Shown piece after piece: positions 1 to 9,688 of a DNA stretch of 64,000 nucleotides (positions within the stretch are counted from its first letter, which is position 1; every line of letters starts with the position of its first letter). The notes beneath the pieces are model-generated. The model worked only from the letters and a program-made list of their open reading frames with translations. It was not told the origin of the DNA and ran no database searches. The position numbers and the translations under genes are program-made. The stretch lies in the NCBI GenBank assembly GCA_017402995.1, contig JAFQOV010000025.1, positions 62,001 through 126,000 of the forward strand, given 5' to 3'. This DNA comes from Candidatus Gastranaerophilales bacterium. GTDB taxonomy: Bacteria; Cyanobacteriota; Vampirovibrionia; Gastranaerophilales; Gastranaerophilaceae.

Positions 1-1
1 T

Positions 2-337
2 GAAAGCGCAATTTGCGCATTAGAAAAAAATGATTTTTCAAATGCGACATTATCAATCTATCGCAAAAAACTTGAAAAAACGTTCATTTTACAAGATTTA
101 TACACATATAGAAACATAATTGAAAAATTATACGAACGTTCTAATTCAATATCAATATATTATCCAAAGAAAATCAAAGAACTTTTTGAAATAATTGTAA
201 GTGCAAATTGCATTTCAAAATCTTCTCAAATAAGAAAATATGCAATGAGTTATTTCAAAGACAGAAAAATATCTGAATTATTTAAAGATATATTTAGCGC
301 CATAAAATGCGTTATAGATGTATTTTTTGGGAAATAA
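2..337 (+). CDS. FixC-like FAD-dependent oxidoreductase, C-terminal fragment
   Basis: The window opens inside a gene; an open frame from base 2 ends at the TAA at 335-337 and supplies about 111 residues. The fragment contains an LSIYRKKLE...QDLYTYRN stretch, which resembles the C-terminal region of FixC and electron-transfer flavoprotein:quinone oxidoreductases. The FAD-binding N-terminus lies outside the window. Only 3 bp separate it from the FixX-like ferredoxin gene, which is the usual partner of FixC and the strongest support for the call. FixC and FixX are expected to accept electrons from a FixAB electron-transfer flavoprotein at the membrane; fixAB is not visible here. Confidence 0.6.
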   Translation, partial: ESAICALEKNDFSNATLSIYRKKLEKTFILQDLYTYRNIIEKLYERSNSISIYYPKKIKELFEIIVSANCISKSSQIRKYAMSYFKDRKISELFKDIFSAIKCVIDVFFGK

Positions 338-340
338 TTT

Positions 341-637
341 ATGGGGAAAGAGGAAAACAAAAAATCAATAGACAAAAAAATATCAACAGTTAAATTTGAA
401 TGCTCGCAAAATTCGCATTTAACTGTTAATCAGGCAAAATGTGCAAAATGCAAACAAAAGCCTTGCCTGTTCATTTGTCCTGCAAATGTTTATATTCAAG
501 ACGAAGAAACAAAAGAAATCGTAGTTCAATACGAAAACTGTCTTGAATGTGGCGCTTGCAAAATTGTTTGTCCTAAAAAAACAATTGACTGGAACTATCC
601 AGCGTCGTCGTTTGGTGTTGTTTACAAAAATAGCTAG
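341..637 (+). CDS. fixX: FixX-like ferredoxin
   Basis: A 98-aa ferredoxin-like protein with two cysteine clusters. The first is C34-x2-C37-x4-C42-x3-C46-P and the second is C67-x2-C70-x2-C73-x3-C77-P, followed by the DWNYP ending typical of FixX. The second cluster is a classical 4Fe-4S motif. It follows the FixC-like gene after 3 bp, so the pair is probably one transcription and functional unit passing electrons from the flavoprotein. There is no signal peptide. It could be any small bacterial ferredoxin, but the C-terminus and the neighbour favour FixX. Confidence 0.75.
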   Translation: MGKEENKKSIDKKISTVKFECSQNSHLTVNQAKCAKCKQKPCLFICPANVYIQDEETKEIVVQYENCLECGACKIVCPKKTIDWNYPASSFGVVYKNS

Positions 638-652
638 ATTAAGGAGTAGGAT

Positions 653-1120
653 ATGGAAAATCAATATTTTTCAAGATGGTATGATAAAGACCCAGTGTTA
701 TCAATGTCTATGAGAACATTGGCAAGTTCAAACGACGAAAAACAAATCGCGGTTGCGCTAAATTTGATTAAGGTAATCATTGAACATAACATTCAAGACA
801 ATCAATATGAAAATGTTGAAGATATTATGACTGCTGTTGAAGAAGGAAGAATTCAACGCGGATATTGTCGTTGGTATGACATTGATTCAACTGTCAGAAC
901 AGCTATTCAAATGCTTGAAAAATGTGCACCTGAAACAAAGAAAAAAGTTGCGCTTGATATGGCTCAAATCGTAATTGAAAAAATTATTCAAGACGACGAC
1001 AAAGAAGAGCTTGAAAAAGAAGAACAACAAGCACAAGAGCCAAAAACTCCAAGCAGAGAATTTGAAGGAAAAGTGATAGATTTAGATTTAGACGAAATTT
1101 TAAAAAACGAAAATGAGTGA
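653..1120 (+). CDS. Unknown protein with two RWYD repeats
   Basis: I do not recognise this 155-aa protein. It contains an internal duplication with a period of about 65 residues. Each copy begins RWYD (residues 8-11 and 73-76), continues through an amphipathic helical stretch of about 35 residues, and ends in a run of I/V/E/H-K residues followed by IQD. The C-terminal 40 residues are highly acidic and look disordered. AAGGAG lies 8 nt upstream of the ATG. The stop overlaps the start of the TPR gene by 8 bp, so the two are probably translated together. The duplication suggests a helical protein-protein interaction module. Confidence 0.6.
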   Translation: MENQYFSRWYDKDPVLSMSMRTLASSNDEKQIAVALNLIKVIIEHNIQDNQYENVEDIMTAVEEGRIQRGYCRWYDIDSTVRTAIQMLEKCAPETKKKVALDMAQIVIEKIIQDDDKEELEKEEQQAQEPKTPSREFEGKVIDLDLDEILKNENE

Positions 1121-2069
1121 TATTGAAAAGTTTGAACAACTGCAAACAACCATCAAATTAAATCCTAAAAATTTTCAAGCAAGAAGAGAGCTAATTATGC
1201 TCTGCTTAGATTTAGGGTTTGAATCTGCTGCTTTATCACACATCAAATATCTTTTAAATATTTTCCCTCAAGATGCTGATTTATACTTTAACACTGGTGT
1301 TTGTTTTGAAAAGCTAAAAGAAATTGATAAAGCTTTAATCGCCTATGAAAAAGCTGTCGAATTAAAACCAGATGAGCCTGATTTTTTATATAATCTTGCT
1401 CTTGTTTATGAGCTTAAAGGTCAATTAGATCTTGCAATGGAAAATTTTAAAAAAGTTATTTTTTACAAAAATGAAGATGCAAACGCCTTTTTTTCAATTG
1501 GGATAATTTACTCTAAAAAAGGCGAGCATCAAACCGCAATTAAATGCTTTAAAAAAGCAATAGAGCTTAATTATAGCGATTATTTTGCACATTTTTATTT
1601 AGCTGGCGAATACAAAGCAATTAATCAATATGACTTTGCTCTTGTTGAATATCGAAAAGTTTTGGAATTGTCTCCTGACTATTCTTGGGCATATTTTAAT
1701 ATTGCGCAAATTTATTGGGAATTAAACAGAATTGATGATGTTATTGTTATGCTCCAAAAGACGATTGAAAAAAACCCAAAAGACATGGAAGCATACAAAT
1801 TAATGACACAAATTTTTGTCAAAGATAACAAGATTGAAGAAGCGCTAGAGTTGCTTTTGCCAATTGCGCAAGAGTACGAAAATGGCGACATTTATTATCT
1901 TTTGTCTAAAATTTTTGAATTAAATAATGATACTTCATCTCAAATAGATACACTGGAATTAGCGCTAGAAAACCAAAACAGCTTGACATTTGATATCAAT
2001 TGCGTGAAATTTGAATATAATAACTTGAAAAAAGAATTGGCAAATGCAGGAAAAAACAAAACAGCTTAA
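1113..2069 (+). CDS. TPR repeat protein
   Basis: A 318-aa soluble protein made largely of tetratricopeptide repeats. At least five units can be read between residues 35 and 240, with typical signatures such as LYFNTGVCFEKLKEIDKALI, FLYNLALVYELKGQLDLAM, AYEKAVELKPDEP and YFNIAQIYWELNRID. It has no signal peptide or membrane segment. It overlaps the upstream RWYD gene by 8 bp and the downstream dprA by 26 bp, so it is probably cotranscribed with both. TPR proteins act as scaffolds; the partner cannot be read from the sequence. Confidence 0.85.
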   Translation: MSDIEKFEQLQTTIKLNPKNFQARRELIMLCLDLGFESAALSHIKYLLNIFPQDADLYFNTGVCFEKLKEIDKALIAYEKAVELKPDEPDFLYNLALVYELKGQLDLAMENFKKVIFYKNEDANAFFSIGIIYSKKGEHQTAIKCFKKAIELNYSDYFAHFYLAGEYKAINQYDFALVEYRKVLELSPDYSWAYFNIAQIYWELNRIDDVIVMLQKTIEKNPKDMEAYKLMTQIFVKDNKIEEALELLLPIAQEYENGDIYYLLSKIFELNNDTSSQIDTLELALENQNSLTFDINCVKFEYNNLKKELANAGKNKTA

Positions 2070-3189
2070 ATTTAACACTTCAATACAAGAAGAAGAAATA
2101 AAATATTTTACGGCGTTTAGTTTCCTTTACTGTGACACATTTTTTAAAGCCAAATTATTAGAATACTTTAATTACAGTGCTAAAATGGCTTTTTTAGCAG
2201 ATGAAAAAGATCTTGAAGGTTTTTCATTGCATTATGATATTACAGTGCCAAGAAGTTTTATTTCAAAACGCAACAAATTAAATGTTGATAAGTGTTTTGA
2301 AAAAGCATTTCAAGATAAAAATATTAAAATTGTCACATATAATGATGAAAATTATCCGCAATTTTTAAAACATATCCCCGATTTTCCTCTTGCACTTTTT
2401 TACAAAGGAAACCTAGAAAACATTGACTATAACTACTCTTTAGCTGTTGTAGGTTCAAGAAGAGCCTCAACTGACGCACAAAATGGCTTATATAAAATAT
2501 TGTCTAATTTTAAAAATTCAAACATAACAATCGTCTCAGGACTTGCATATGGAATTGACGCAACAGCACACAAAGCCTCTTTAGATAATAATATCAAGAC
2601 ATTAGGCGTCATTGGCTCGGGGCTAGATTTTTATTATCCTGCTCAAAACAAATATTTATATGACAAAATTGTCTCAGAAAATGGTGCAATAATCAGTGAA
2701 TATCCAACAGGAACCGAACCAATTGCAAGAAACTTCCCAATGCGAAATAGAATTGTTGTCGGTATGACAAAAGGAACGCTTGTTGCAGAAGCACAAATGA
2801 AATCTGGAGCAATGATAAGCGGAAATCTTGCTCTTGAATATAATAAAGAATTAATGTGTATTCCTGGAAATATTTTAAATCCAAACACTCAAGGAATTTA
2901 TCATTTGATTAAACAGGGGGCTGGAATTGTCTCTACAAGCGAAGATATCCTTAATATCATGGGTTGGGAAAATAAGTGCAAATTATCAAAAAATGATGAA
3001 AATGAAAAAATCGGCGAATTAAATGATACACAAAAAGCAATAATTAACGAAATAGCACTTGAAGCAAAATCTTTTGATGAAATAATAAATAATATAGAAC
3101 TAGATACTCCGTCTTTGATGGTTAATTTAACGGAGCTTGAACTATTAGGTTTTATAAAGCAAGTAAATAATAGATATTATAAGTTGTAG
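2044..3189 (+). CDS. dprA: DNA-processing protein DprA (Smf)
   Basis: A 381-aa protein with the Rossmann-like DprA core at about residues 100-310. Visible motifs are VVGSRRAS, SGLAYGIDATAHKASL, VIGSGLDFYYPAQN, SEYPTGTEP, FPMRNRIVVGM and the VPGN-like CIPGN segment. A C-terminal winged-helix-like region spans about 320-381. DprA protects incoming single-stranded DNA and loads RecA during natural transformation. The start lies inside the preceding TPR gene. Together with pilT, recJ and the prepilin elsewhere in the window it suggests a competence-capable cell, which is inference. The N-terminal 100 residues are divergent. Confidence 0.93.
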   Translation: MQEKTKQLKFNTSIQEEEIKYFTAFSFLYCDTFFKAKLLEYFNYSAKMAFLADEKDLEGFSLHYDITVPRSFISKRNKLNVDKCFEKAFQDKNIKIVTYNDENYPQFLKHIPDFPLALFYKGNLENIDYNYSLAVVGSRRASTDAQNGLYKILSNFKNSNITIVSGLAYGIDATAHKASLDNNIKTLGVIGSGLDFYYPAQNKYLYDKIVSENGAIISEYPTGTEPIARNFPMRNRIVVGMTKGTLVAEAQMKSGAMISGNLALEYNKELMCIPGNILNPNTQGIYHLIKQGAGIVSTSEDILNIMGWENKCKLSKNDENEKIGELNDTQKAIINEIALEAKSFDEIINNIELDTPSLMVNLTELELLGFIKQVNNRYYKL

Positions 3190-3198
3190 TGAGTAAAA

Positions 3199-5478
3199 AT
3201 GGCAGTCAATTCAAAAGTGAATGAAAAAGAAAAAACGTTAGTTATAGTAGAGTCTCCAGCAAAATCAAAAACCATTAGCAAAATTCTTGGACCTAATTAT
3301 TTAATTCATGCTTCAATGGGTCATGTGCGTGATTTGGCGTCTAAAGGGCTTGGTTTTGATATTGAAAACAATTTTAAACCCACTTTTGAAATTATTCCAG
3401 AAAAGAAAAAAGTTATCGCGGAGTTGAATAAAATCGCTAAAACTGTTGACCGTATCTATCTTGCATCCGACCCTGATAGAGAAGGAGAGGCGATTGCTTG
3501 GCATGTTAGAGAATGCTTAAAATTTCCGCAAGATAAAATCTTTAGAATTGTCTTTAACGAAATCACTCCAAATGCAATCAAAGAAGCTGTTGCAAACTAT
3601 CACGATATCGACATGTTAAAAGTTGAAGCTCAAAAAACAAGACAAATCTTAGACAAACTTGTTGGTTTTAAAATTAGCCCACTTTTATGGGAAAAAATGA
3701 AAAACTATAAACTTTCTGCAGGTCGCGTTCAATCAGTTGCGCTTAAAATGATTTGCGAAAGAGAAGATGAAATTGAAGCGTTTGTTCCAAGTGAATATTG
3801 GTCAATTGACGCGCTTTTAAACAAGTCTGATAATCCAACTTTTAATTTTATTGCCGAATTATCTCGTGTTATCAAAAATGGAAAAGATGAAAAACTTGAG
3901 CTAAAATCCAAAAAAGATACAGATGAAGTCTTGGCAAAATTAAAAGGCGCAAAATATGTCGTATCAAAAATTAATTCAAGAGATACAAAAAGAAATCCTC
4001 AACCGCCATTTATCACTTCAACTCTACAAAGAGAAGCGAGCTCAAAATTGGGCTATGGCGTATCTAAGACTATGCAAATTGCTCAAAAACTTTACGAAGG
4101 GATTGATTTAGGTGATGGCTCTGTTGGTTTAATTACATACATGAGAACGGATTCAACTCGTATTTCAGACGAAGCTCAAGCAACCGCAAAAAGCTATATT
4201 GAAGCTAATTTTGGAGAAGAATATTATCCTAAAACTCCAAATAATTACGTGAAGAAAAAACAAAATGTTCAAGACGCACACGAGGCAATTCGTCCATCAT
4301 ATATTGAAAAAACACCTGAAAGCATTAAAAAATATCTAACAAGCGAGCAATATAAACTCTATAAATTAATTTGGGAAAGATTTATGGCTTCTCAAATGAG
4401 CTGTGCTAAAGTTAAAAACTTAACTGTTGATATTGAAGCTAACGGCTACATTTTCAAAATGGGTTCTTCTAAAATTATGTTTGATGGTTTCACAAAAATC
4501 TATAACGACGAAGAAACTCAAAGTGCAAAAATGTTCCCAAGCCTTGAAGTTGGCGACGAATTAAATTTAAAAGATTTAATCTCTGAACAACATTTCACGC
4601 AACCGCCAGCAAGATTTTCAGAAGCAACGCTAGTTAAGCAACTTGAAGAATATGGAATTGGCAGACCATCAACCTATGCTCCAATCATCACAAAAATTCA
4701 ACAAAGAAATTACGTTGAAAAGGTTGATAACAAAGCGCTTAAACCAACTCCTTTAGGAAGAGTTGTGTGCAAACAATTAGTTGAACACTTTGTCAATATC
4801 ATGGACTATAAATTTACTGCAAGAATGGAAGAAAAGCTTGATGAAATTGCAGAAAACAAAGAAGATGGTCCTAAGACATTAAACATGTTTTGGTCATTAT
4901 TTTCAAAAGCGCTAGATCAGGCGTCTAAAAACATGAAAAGAGTAGATGTTGAAACAGATAAAGTTTGTCCAAATTGCGGAAAAACAATGGTTGTTAAATT
5001 ATCTCGTTATGGCAAACAATTTTTAGCATGTTCTGGCTATCCAGAATGCAAAACTGCTCTGCCAATGGAAGGAAGCAAACCTGTTGAAATTCCAGAAGAT
5101 GAACCAACAGATAAAAAATGTGAAAAATGTGGCGGCGATATGGTCATTAAAACGGGTCCATATGGCAAATATTATCAATGTTTAGATGATAAATGTAAAA
5201 AAAGATATTCTATTGTAGAATCATCTGGCGTTAAATGTCCGGAATGTGCCAAAAAAGGCATTGAAGGCGAACTTGTGAAAAGAAAATCTCGCTATGGCAC
5301 ATTTTTCTGGGGCTGTTCAAAATATCCTGATTGTTCTTTTGCGCTTTGGGCAGAACCAAACGGGGAAAAATGCCCCGATTGCGGTAGTTTATTAGTCAAA
5401 AAATATTTAAAACGCGGTAATAAAATCGCATGTTCAAATAAAAATTGTAAATATTCTAAAGCAATGGATGAGGAATAA
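3199..5478 (+). CDS. topA: DNA topoisomerase I
   Basis: A 759-aa type IA topoisomerase that relaxes negative supercoils. The Toprim domain is at about residues 10-130 (VIVESPAKSKTI, ASDPDREGEAIAWH). The catalytic tyrosine lies in GLITYMRTDSTRISDEA near residue 315. The C-terminus carries four zinc-ribbon modules, each with CxxC pairs (CPNCGKTM, CEKCGGDM, CPECAKKG, CPDCGSLL), from about residue 592 to the end. It follows dprA after 9 bp, as is common in bacteria, and its stop overlaps the aroE start in TAATG. Confidence 0.97.
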   Translation: MAVNSKVNEKEKTLVIVESPAKSKTISKILGPNYLIHASMGHVRDLASKGLGFDIENNFKPTFEIIPEKKKVIAELNKIAKTVDRIYLASDPDREGEAIAWHVRECLKFPQDKIFRIVFNEITPNAIKEAVANYHDIDMLKVEAQKTRQILDKLVGFKISPLLWEKMKNYKLSAGRVQSVALKMICEREDEIEAFVPSEYWSIDALLNKSDNPTFNFIAELSRVIKNGKDEKLELKSKKDTDEVLAKLKGAKYVVSKINSRDTKRNPQPPFITSTLQREASSKLGYGVSKTMQIAQKLYEGIDLGDGSVGLITYMRTDSTRISDEAQATAKSYIEANFGEEYYPKTPNNYVKKKQNVQDAHEAIRPSYIEKTPESIKKYLTSEQYKLYKLIWERFMASQMSCAKVKNLTVDIEANGYIFKMGSSKIMFDGFTKIYNDEETQSAKMFPSLEVGDELNLKDLISEQHFTQPPARFSEATLVKQLEEYGIGRPSTYAPIITKIQQRNYVEKVDNKALKPTPLGRVVCKQLVEHFVNIMDYKFTARMEEKLDEIAENKEDGPKTLNMFWSLFSKALDQASKNMKRVDVETDKVCPNCGKTMVVKLSRYGKQFLACSGYPECKTALPMEGSKPVEIPEDEPTDKKCEKCGGDMVIKTGPYGKYYQCLDDKCKKRYSIVESSGVKCPECAKKGIEGELVKRKSRYGTFFWGCSKYPDCSFALWAEPNGEKCPDCGSLLVKKYLKRGNKIACSNKNCKYSKAMDEE

Positions 5479-6335
5479 TGGAAAAATTAAAACTTGGTTT
5501 AATCGGTTATCCTTTAGGGCATTCTCTAAGTCCTATCTTGTATCGAGCTGCTTTTAAAGATTTAGGAATTGAAGGCGAATATGAACTTTTAGAAACGGCT
5601 CCCGAGGATTTAATTAATCAGATTAAAAATTTAAAAAGAAATAAATATTTTGGATTTAATGTCACAATTCCGCACAAAGTCCCTTTGACATTGTTTTTAT
5701 CAAAATATGACGAATATGTTAATATGACAGGGTCTGTGAATACTGTCAAAATCGAAGAGGATTTGACATTATCTGGCTATAACACAGACGTATATGGCTT
5801 TTGCGAGGCTATTCCAAAAGATATTAGCTTAAAAGGAAAACACGCAGCCGTCATTGGTACAGGCGGCGCTTCAAGAGCAATCTGCGCAGGATTATATAGT
5901 CTTGGGGTTGCAAAAATTGATATCTATACAAGAAATGTCATAAATTCAAAAGAAACAATTGAAACATTAAGAAACCGTTTCGATAAAATCGAAATTAAAG
6001 CAATTCAACTATCTTTAATGGAAAGCCTTGAAGATGTGGATATCTTGGTTAATACAACCCCAGTGGGCATGAAAAACTTTAAAGAAGATTTATCTCCTGT
6101 TTCAGACAAAAATATTGAAACAATGAAAGATGACGCAATAATATATGATATTGTTTACAATCCGTTACGAACTGCGCTAATTTCAAAGGCAATTAAATAC
6201 AACAAACGCTATATTACAGGTCTTGACATGCTAATACACCAAGCAATCCGCGCAAGCGAGATTTGGTGCGGTAAAAAGCCAGATTTTAAGACTTTAAAAA
6301 TTGCAGCTTTGGAAGAATTTTTAATCAACAAATAA
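5478..6335 (+). CDS. aroE: Shikimate dehydrogenase (NADP+)
   Basis: A 285-aa enzyme that reduces 3-dehydroshikimate to shikimate in the chorismate pathway. Motifs include the shikimate-binding GYPLGHSLSP, the catalytic lysine in NVTIPHK, SVNTVK, the catalytic aspartate in GYNTDVYGF, the nucleotide-binding GTGGASRAI, NTTPVGM and a C-terminal GLDMLIHQA. Length and motif order are typical. Its ATG overlaps the topA stop by one base, so the genes are translationally coupled. The gap to the next gene is 94 bp with no clear terminator. Confidence 0.95.
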   Translation: MEKLKLGLIGYPLGHSLSPILYRAAFKDLGIEGEYELLETAPEDLINQIKNLKRNKYFGFNVTIPHKVPLTLFLSKYDEYVNMTGSVNTVKIEEDLTLSGYNTDVYGFCEAIPKDISLKGKHAAVIGTGGASRAICAGLYSLGVAKIDIYTRNVINSKETIETLRNRFDKIEIKAIQLSLMESLEDVDILVNTTPVGMKNFKEDLSPVSDKNIETMKDDAIIYDIVYNPLRTALISKAIKYNKRYITGLDMLIHQAIRASEIWCGKKPDFKTLKIAALEEFLINK

Positions 6336-6429
6336 TAATTACATCAACTATTTAGATTATTTTTGAATACCTACTAGACAACAATTATTTTTTTATATAT
6401 GATTATTGTAAAATGTATTATAGTGGTTT

Positions 6430-7104
6430 ATGGAAAATTTTAAATTAATGAAAAGCGGCACAATTAAAAATAAGAAAAAAGGCTTTACACTCGCTGAAGC
6501 ACTTGTAACCTTGGTTATTATCGGTGTAATCGCTGCATTAACTATCCCTGCTATTTTGGTTAACACAGAACAACACGAATATAAATCTGCTTTGAAAAAA
6601 GCTTTATCTGCACTTAACCAAGTTATTGAGTTAAATATCGCTTTGGAAGGCTTTGGTCCATTGGAAACAACCCCAACTCCAACTGCAGAAGATAGTTTAT
6701 TTGAACTGTTTAGAAACAGAATGAACGTAATTTCAACATCAGACGCATATGACTGGGGTAACACTTCAAATTATGCTTTCTTCACAGCTGATGGTATGAG
6801 ATATGAATTCCCAACTGAACCTGCAATCACAGGTGCAACATTTGCAACAGGCAACGCAAAATGTGCTTTCCCTGGCGCTAGAGTTCAAGACGAAATGGGT
6901 GACGAATATAACGATCCTTGTTTGATTATCGTTGACGTTAACGGTCAAAGAAAACCAAACCCAAGAAAAACAAAAGGTTCTTATAAAGTTCCAAAATCAA
7001 CTGGTAGATCAAAAATCCTAGACGTATTCCCAATCATTATCACAGATAGAAACGCATATCCTTTCGGTATCGTTGCTCAACGTGCAATGTTCCAACACGA
7101 CTAA
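6430..7104 (+). CDS. Prepilin-like protein with type IV pilin leader
   Basis: A 224-aa protein with a short positively charged leader followed by GFTLAEALVTLVIIGVIAAL, the class III signal processed by prepilin peptidase between G and F with Glu at position +5. After the N-terminal helix the body is unlike major pilins and contains short G/T/P-rich loops and one late cysteine pair, so a pseudopilin or minor pilin is as likely as a major one. PilT at 36235-37323 fits a type IV pilus. Start choice is uncertain: an alternative ATG at 6448 gives a shorter leader. A TATTAT box ends 8 nt before the first ATG. A strong terminator follows. Confidence 0.8.
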   Translation: MENFKLMKSGTIKNKKKGFTLAEALVTLVIIGVIAALTIPAILVNTEQHEYKSALKKALSALNQVIELNIALEGFGPLETTPTPTAEDSLFELFRNRMNVISTSDAYDWGNTSNYAFFTADGMRYEFPTEPAITGATFATGNAKCAFPGARVQDEMGDEYNDPCLIIVDVNGQRKPNPRKTKGSYKVPKSTGRSKILDVFPIIITDRNAYPFGIVAQRAMFQHD

Positions 7105-7124
7105 GGATTATATAACATAGATTT

Positions 7125-7151
7125 CAAAAGCCCTCTTGTGAGGGCTTTTTT
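7125..7151 (+). terminator. Rho-independent terminator after the prepilin gene
   Basis: The arms AAAGCCCTC and GAGGGCTTT form a 9-bp stem around a TTGT loop and run into TTTTTT. It lies 20 bp after the prepilin stop and shows that the next gene (start 7207) has its own promoter. Confidence 0.9.
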
Positions 7152-7171
7152 AAATAAGAAATATTACTTTT

Positions 7172-7200
7172 TTGCCATTTCAAAAAACAAAAAATATAAT
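7172..7200 (+). promoter_or_regulatory. Sigma70-type promoter, possibly giving a leaderless mRNA
   Basis: TTGCCA (7172-7177), a 17-bp spacer and TATAAT (7195-7200) make a near-consensus promoter. The ATG of the GT2-GtrA gene begins at 7207, only 6 nt after the -10 box, where transcription would normally start, and no Shine-Dalgarno sequence is visible. Confidence 0.65.
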
Positions 7201-7206
7201 AGAAAT

Positions 7207-8316
7207 ATGAAAACATTAAGCTTAATAATACCTGTATATAATGAAGAAAACACTTTAAAAAGCCTTGTTGATGAAGTTTTAAAGATTGAAAATCATCAAT
7301 TTTTTAAAGAAAACTCAATCGCTCTTGAGCTTGTTTTAGTTGACGACTGTTCAAAAGATAACAGCTTAACTATTGCAAAAGAAATCGAAAAAGAAAAAAA
7401 CAACGTTAAAGTTTTTTCTCACGACATCAATAAAGGTAAAGGTGCAGCACTAAAAACAGGTTTTCAGGTGGCTAGTGGCGATTTTATCGGCATACAAGAC
7501 GCCGATATGGAATATGACCCATTTGACTATATTAAGCTAATAAAACCTTTGTTAGAGGATAAAGCAGACGTTGTCTATGGTTCAAGATATTTAACTCAAG
7601 ACACAAGAAGAGTATTATATTTTTGGCATACATTTATGAACAAAGGTTTAACTCTTTTGACCAATATGTATACTAATCTTGGCATAACAGACATGGAAGT
7701 TTGTTATAAGCTATTTAAAAAAGAGGTCATTAAAGAAATCGCCCCAAAATTAAAAGAAAATCGTTTTGGTTTTGAACCCGAAGTCACAATACACGTTGCA
7801 AAAGGCAAATATCGCCTTTATGAGTGTGCAATAAGCTACAATCCAAGAAGTTACGAAGAAGGTAAAAAAATCGGCGCAAAAGATGGTCTAAGGGCGCTAT
7901 ATTGCATTTTGCACTATGGTGGTTCAACAGCACCATTACCAATGCAATTTTTATTATATATTTTAATTGGCGGCATATGCGCCATTATTAACATCTGTGC
8001 ATTTTTGATTTTGGCAGATATTTCAACAAATTTATTGTTTAACGTAATTTTTGCGTTTTTAATCTCTGCATTAGTTAACTATTTATTATGTATTACATTA
8101 TTGTTTCGCCATAAAGCACATTACAACTCTTTTGGCGAAATTGTTGCCTATGCTATTACGCTATTAATTATGGGTGCAATGGATTATTGGGTGACAGCAG
8201 GGTTATTGTTCATTGGCGCAACAAACTTTTGGGCAAAAGCAATCTCAAGCCTTGTTGGTTTAATTGGAAACTTTGTTTTAAGAAAATATTTTGTTTTTCT
8301 TGAAAAGAAAAATTAA
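7207..8316 (+). CDS. GT2 glycosyltransferase fused to a GtrA membrane domain
   Basis: A 369-aa two-domain protein. Residues 4-235 form a dolichyl-phosphate-mannose-synthase-like GT2 domain ([22 protein letters not shown], the DADMEY metal/sugar motif, VYGSRY). Residues about 255-365 form a GtrA domain with four hydrophobic helices. Such enzymes usually charge a polyprenyl phosphate with a sugar, and GtrA domains help move the lipid-linked sugar across the membrane, so the fusion may do both. The frame extends upstream to 7138, but that would start inside the terminator; ATG 7207 begins exactly at [14 protein letters not shown]. The 3' end overlaps the opposite-strand PFL gene by 4 bp. Confidence 0.88.
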   Translation: MKTLSLIIPVYNEENTLKSLVDEVLKIENHQFFKENSIALELVLVDDCSKDNSLTIAKEIEKEKNNVKVFSHDINKGKGAALKTGFQVASGDFIGIQDADMEYDPFDYIKLIKPLLEDKADVVYGSRYLTQDTRRVLYFWHTFMNKGLTLLTNMYTNLGITDMEVCYKLFKKEVIKEIAPKLKENRFGFEPEVTIHVAKGKYRLYECAISYNPRSYEEGKKIGAKDGLRALYCILHYGGSTAPLPMQFLLYILIGGICAIINICAFLILADISTNLLFNVIFAFLISALVNYLLCITLLFRHKAHYNSFGEIVAYAITLLIMGAMDYWVTAGLLFIGATNFWAKAISSLVGLIGNFVLRKYFVFLEKKN

Positions 8317-9680
8317 TTATTTAAGCTATGCAAAGGTGCAGGAACTCTTCCGCCTCTTTTAACAAATGTTTCTGATGAATATGGATTTACTTTCATAATC
8401 GGTGCTGAACCCAATAAACCACCAAATTCTGCGCTATCTCCGATTGTTTTTCCAATAACTGGGATAATTCTAACGGCAGTGGTTTTTTTGTTAATCATGC
8501 CAATTGCCATTTCATCTGCGATAATACCAGCAATGGTTGAGTTTGGAGTGTCACCTGGAATTGCAATCATATCAAGACCAACAGAACATACACTTGTCAT
8601 TGCTTCAAGTTTATCTATTGTCAAGGAACCAAGTTTTGCCGCTTCAATCATGCCAGCATCTTCTGAAACAGGAATAAACGCGCCAGACAAACCACCAACA
8701 TAGCTTGAAGCCATAATTCCGCCTTTTTTAACAGCATCATTAAGCATTGCAAGAGCCATTGTTGTGCCGTGCGCACCAGCTTGCTCTAGACCCATAGCTT
8801 TAAATATTTCAGCAACACTATCGCCTTTTGCTGGTGTTGGCGCTAAAGATAAATCAATTATTCCAAAAGGAATATCTAATTTTTTGGCTAATCTTCTGCC
8901 GATAAGTTCACCTGCAGTTGTAATTTTAAATGCCATTTTTTTAATTAAATTCGCTACTTCACCAAAATCTGCGGCTTTATCAAGCTCTTCAATCGCACTT
9001 GAAACAACCCCAGGACCAGATACACCAATATTCAGTGCACATTCGGCTTCGTTTATTCCGCAAAATGCGCCAGCCATGAATGGATTGTCTGTTACAGCGT
9101 TACAGAAACATACAAATTTAGCAGCGCCTATGCTATCAAAATCTTTTGTAAGTTCTGCGGTTTTTTTAATAACATCTGCTGTTTTTAAAACAGCGTCCAT
9201 GTTAACGCCCGCTTTTGATGTACCAAGATTTACAGAAGAACAAAGTTTATTTGTTGTTGCAAGCGCCTCTGGGATTTGTTCAAAAAATCTTAAGTCACCT
9301 TTTGTAAAGCCTTTGTCAACAAGTGCCGAAAAACCACCGACAAAATCAACCCCAACTTCAGCCGCTGCTTTGTCTATCATTTGCGCAATATAAACATAAT
9401 CAACATTGTCGCAACTTTCACCAATTAAAGATATTGGTGTCAGTGCAATTCTTTTATTTACAATTGGAATTGAATATTCGTTTTCAATTTCTTGCGCTAA
9501 TGGCACAAGTTTTGTTGCATATTTTAAAATCTTATCATAAATTTTATTTGCAGTTGTTTTTGTGTCTGTACTTGCGCAATCTCTCAAGCTTAAAGAAAGC
9601 GTGGTTGTTCTAATATCAAGATGATGTATTTTAATCATTTTGATAGTTTCTATGATTTGTTGTTGGTTAAAATTCGACAT
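8313..9680 (-). CDS. PFL family protein (DUF711/UPF0210)
   Basis: A 455-aa protein of the DUF711/UPF0210 family, often annotated PFL family protein, recognised from its length and its Gly/Ala-rich segments ([38 protein letters not shown]-like, [32 protein letters not shown]). The biochemical function is not established as far as I know. The gene lies 8 bp downstream of an ACT-domain gene, the conserved partner of this family in many bacteria. It is the last gene of the deoC-65aa-ACT-PFL run and converges on the GT2-GtrA gene with a 4-bp overlap. Confidence 0.85.
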   Translation of the reverse strand: MSNFNQQQIIETIKMIKIHHLDIRTTTLSLSLRDCASTDTKTTANKIYDKILKYATKLVPLAQEIENEYSIPIVNKRIALTPISLIGESCDNVDYVYIAQMIDKAAAEVGVDFVGGFSALVDKGFTKGDLRFFEQIPEALATTNKLCSSVNLGTSKAGVNMDAVLKTADVIKKTAELTKDFDSIGAAKFVCFCNAVTDNPFMAGAFCGINEAECALNIGVSGPGVVSSAIEELDKAADFGEVANLIKKMAFKITTAGELIGRRLAKKLDIPFGIIDLSLAPTPAKGDSVAEIFKAMGLEQAGAHGTTMALAMLNDAVKKGGIMASSYVGGLSGAFIPVSEDAGMIEAAKLGSLTIDKLEAMTSVCSVGLDMIAIPGDTPNSTIAGIIADEMAIGMINKKTTAVRIIPVIGKTIGDSAEFGGLLGSAPIMKVNPYSSETFVKRGGRVPAPLHSLNN

Positions 9681-9688
9681 TGTAATTC

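Noticed and set aside
7138-7206. An upstream start for the GT2-GtrA gene
   Set aside because: It lies within the terminator of the prepilin gene and upstream of the promoter.
8764-9393. A 209-codon plus-strand frame opposite the PFL gene
   Set aside because: It is the complement of a gene with clear family motifs; its Ala/Ser/Pro-rich composition is typical of an antisense shadow.
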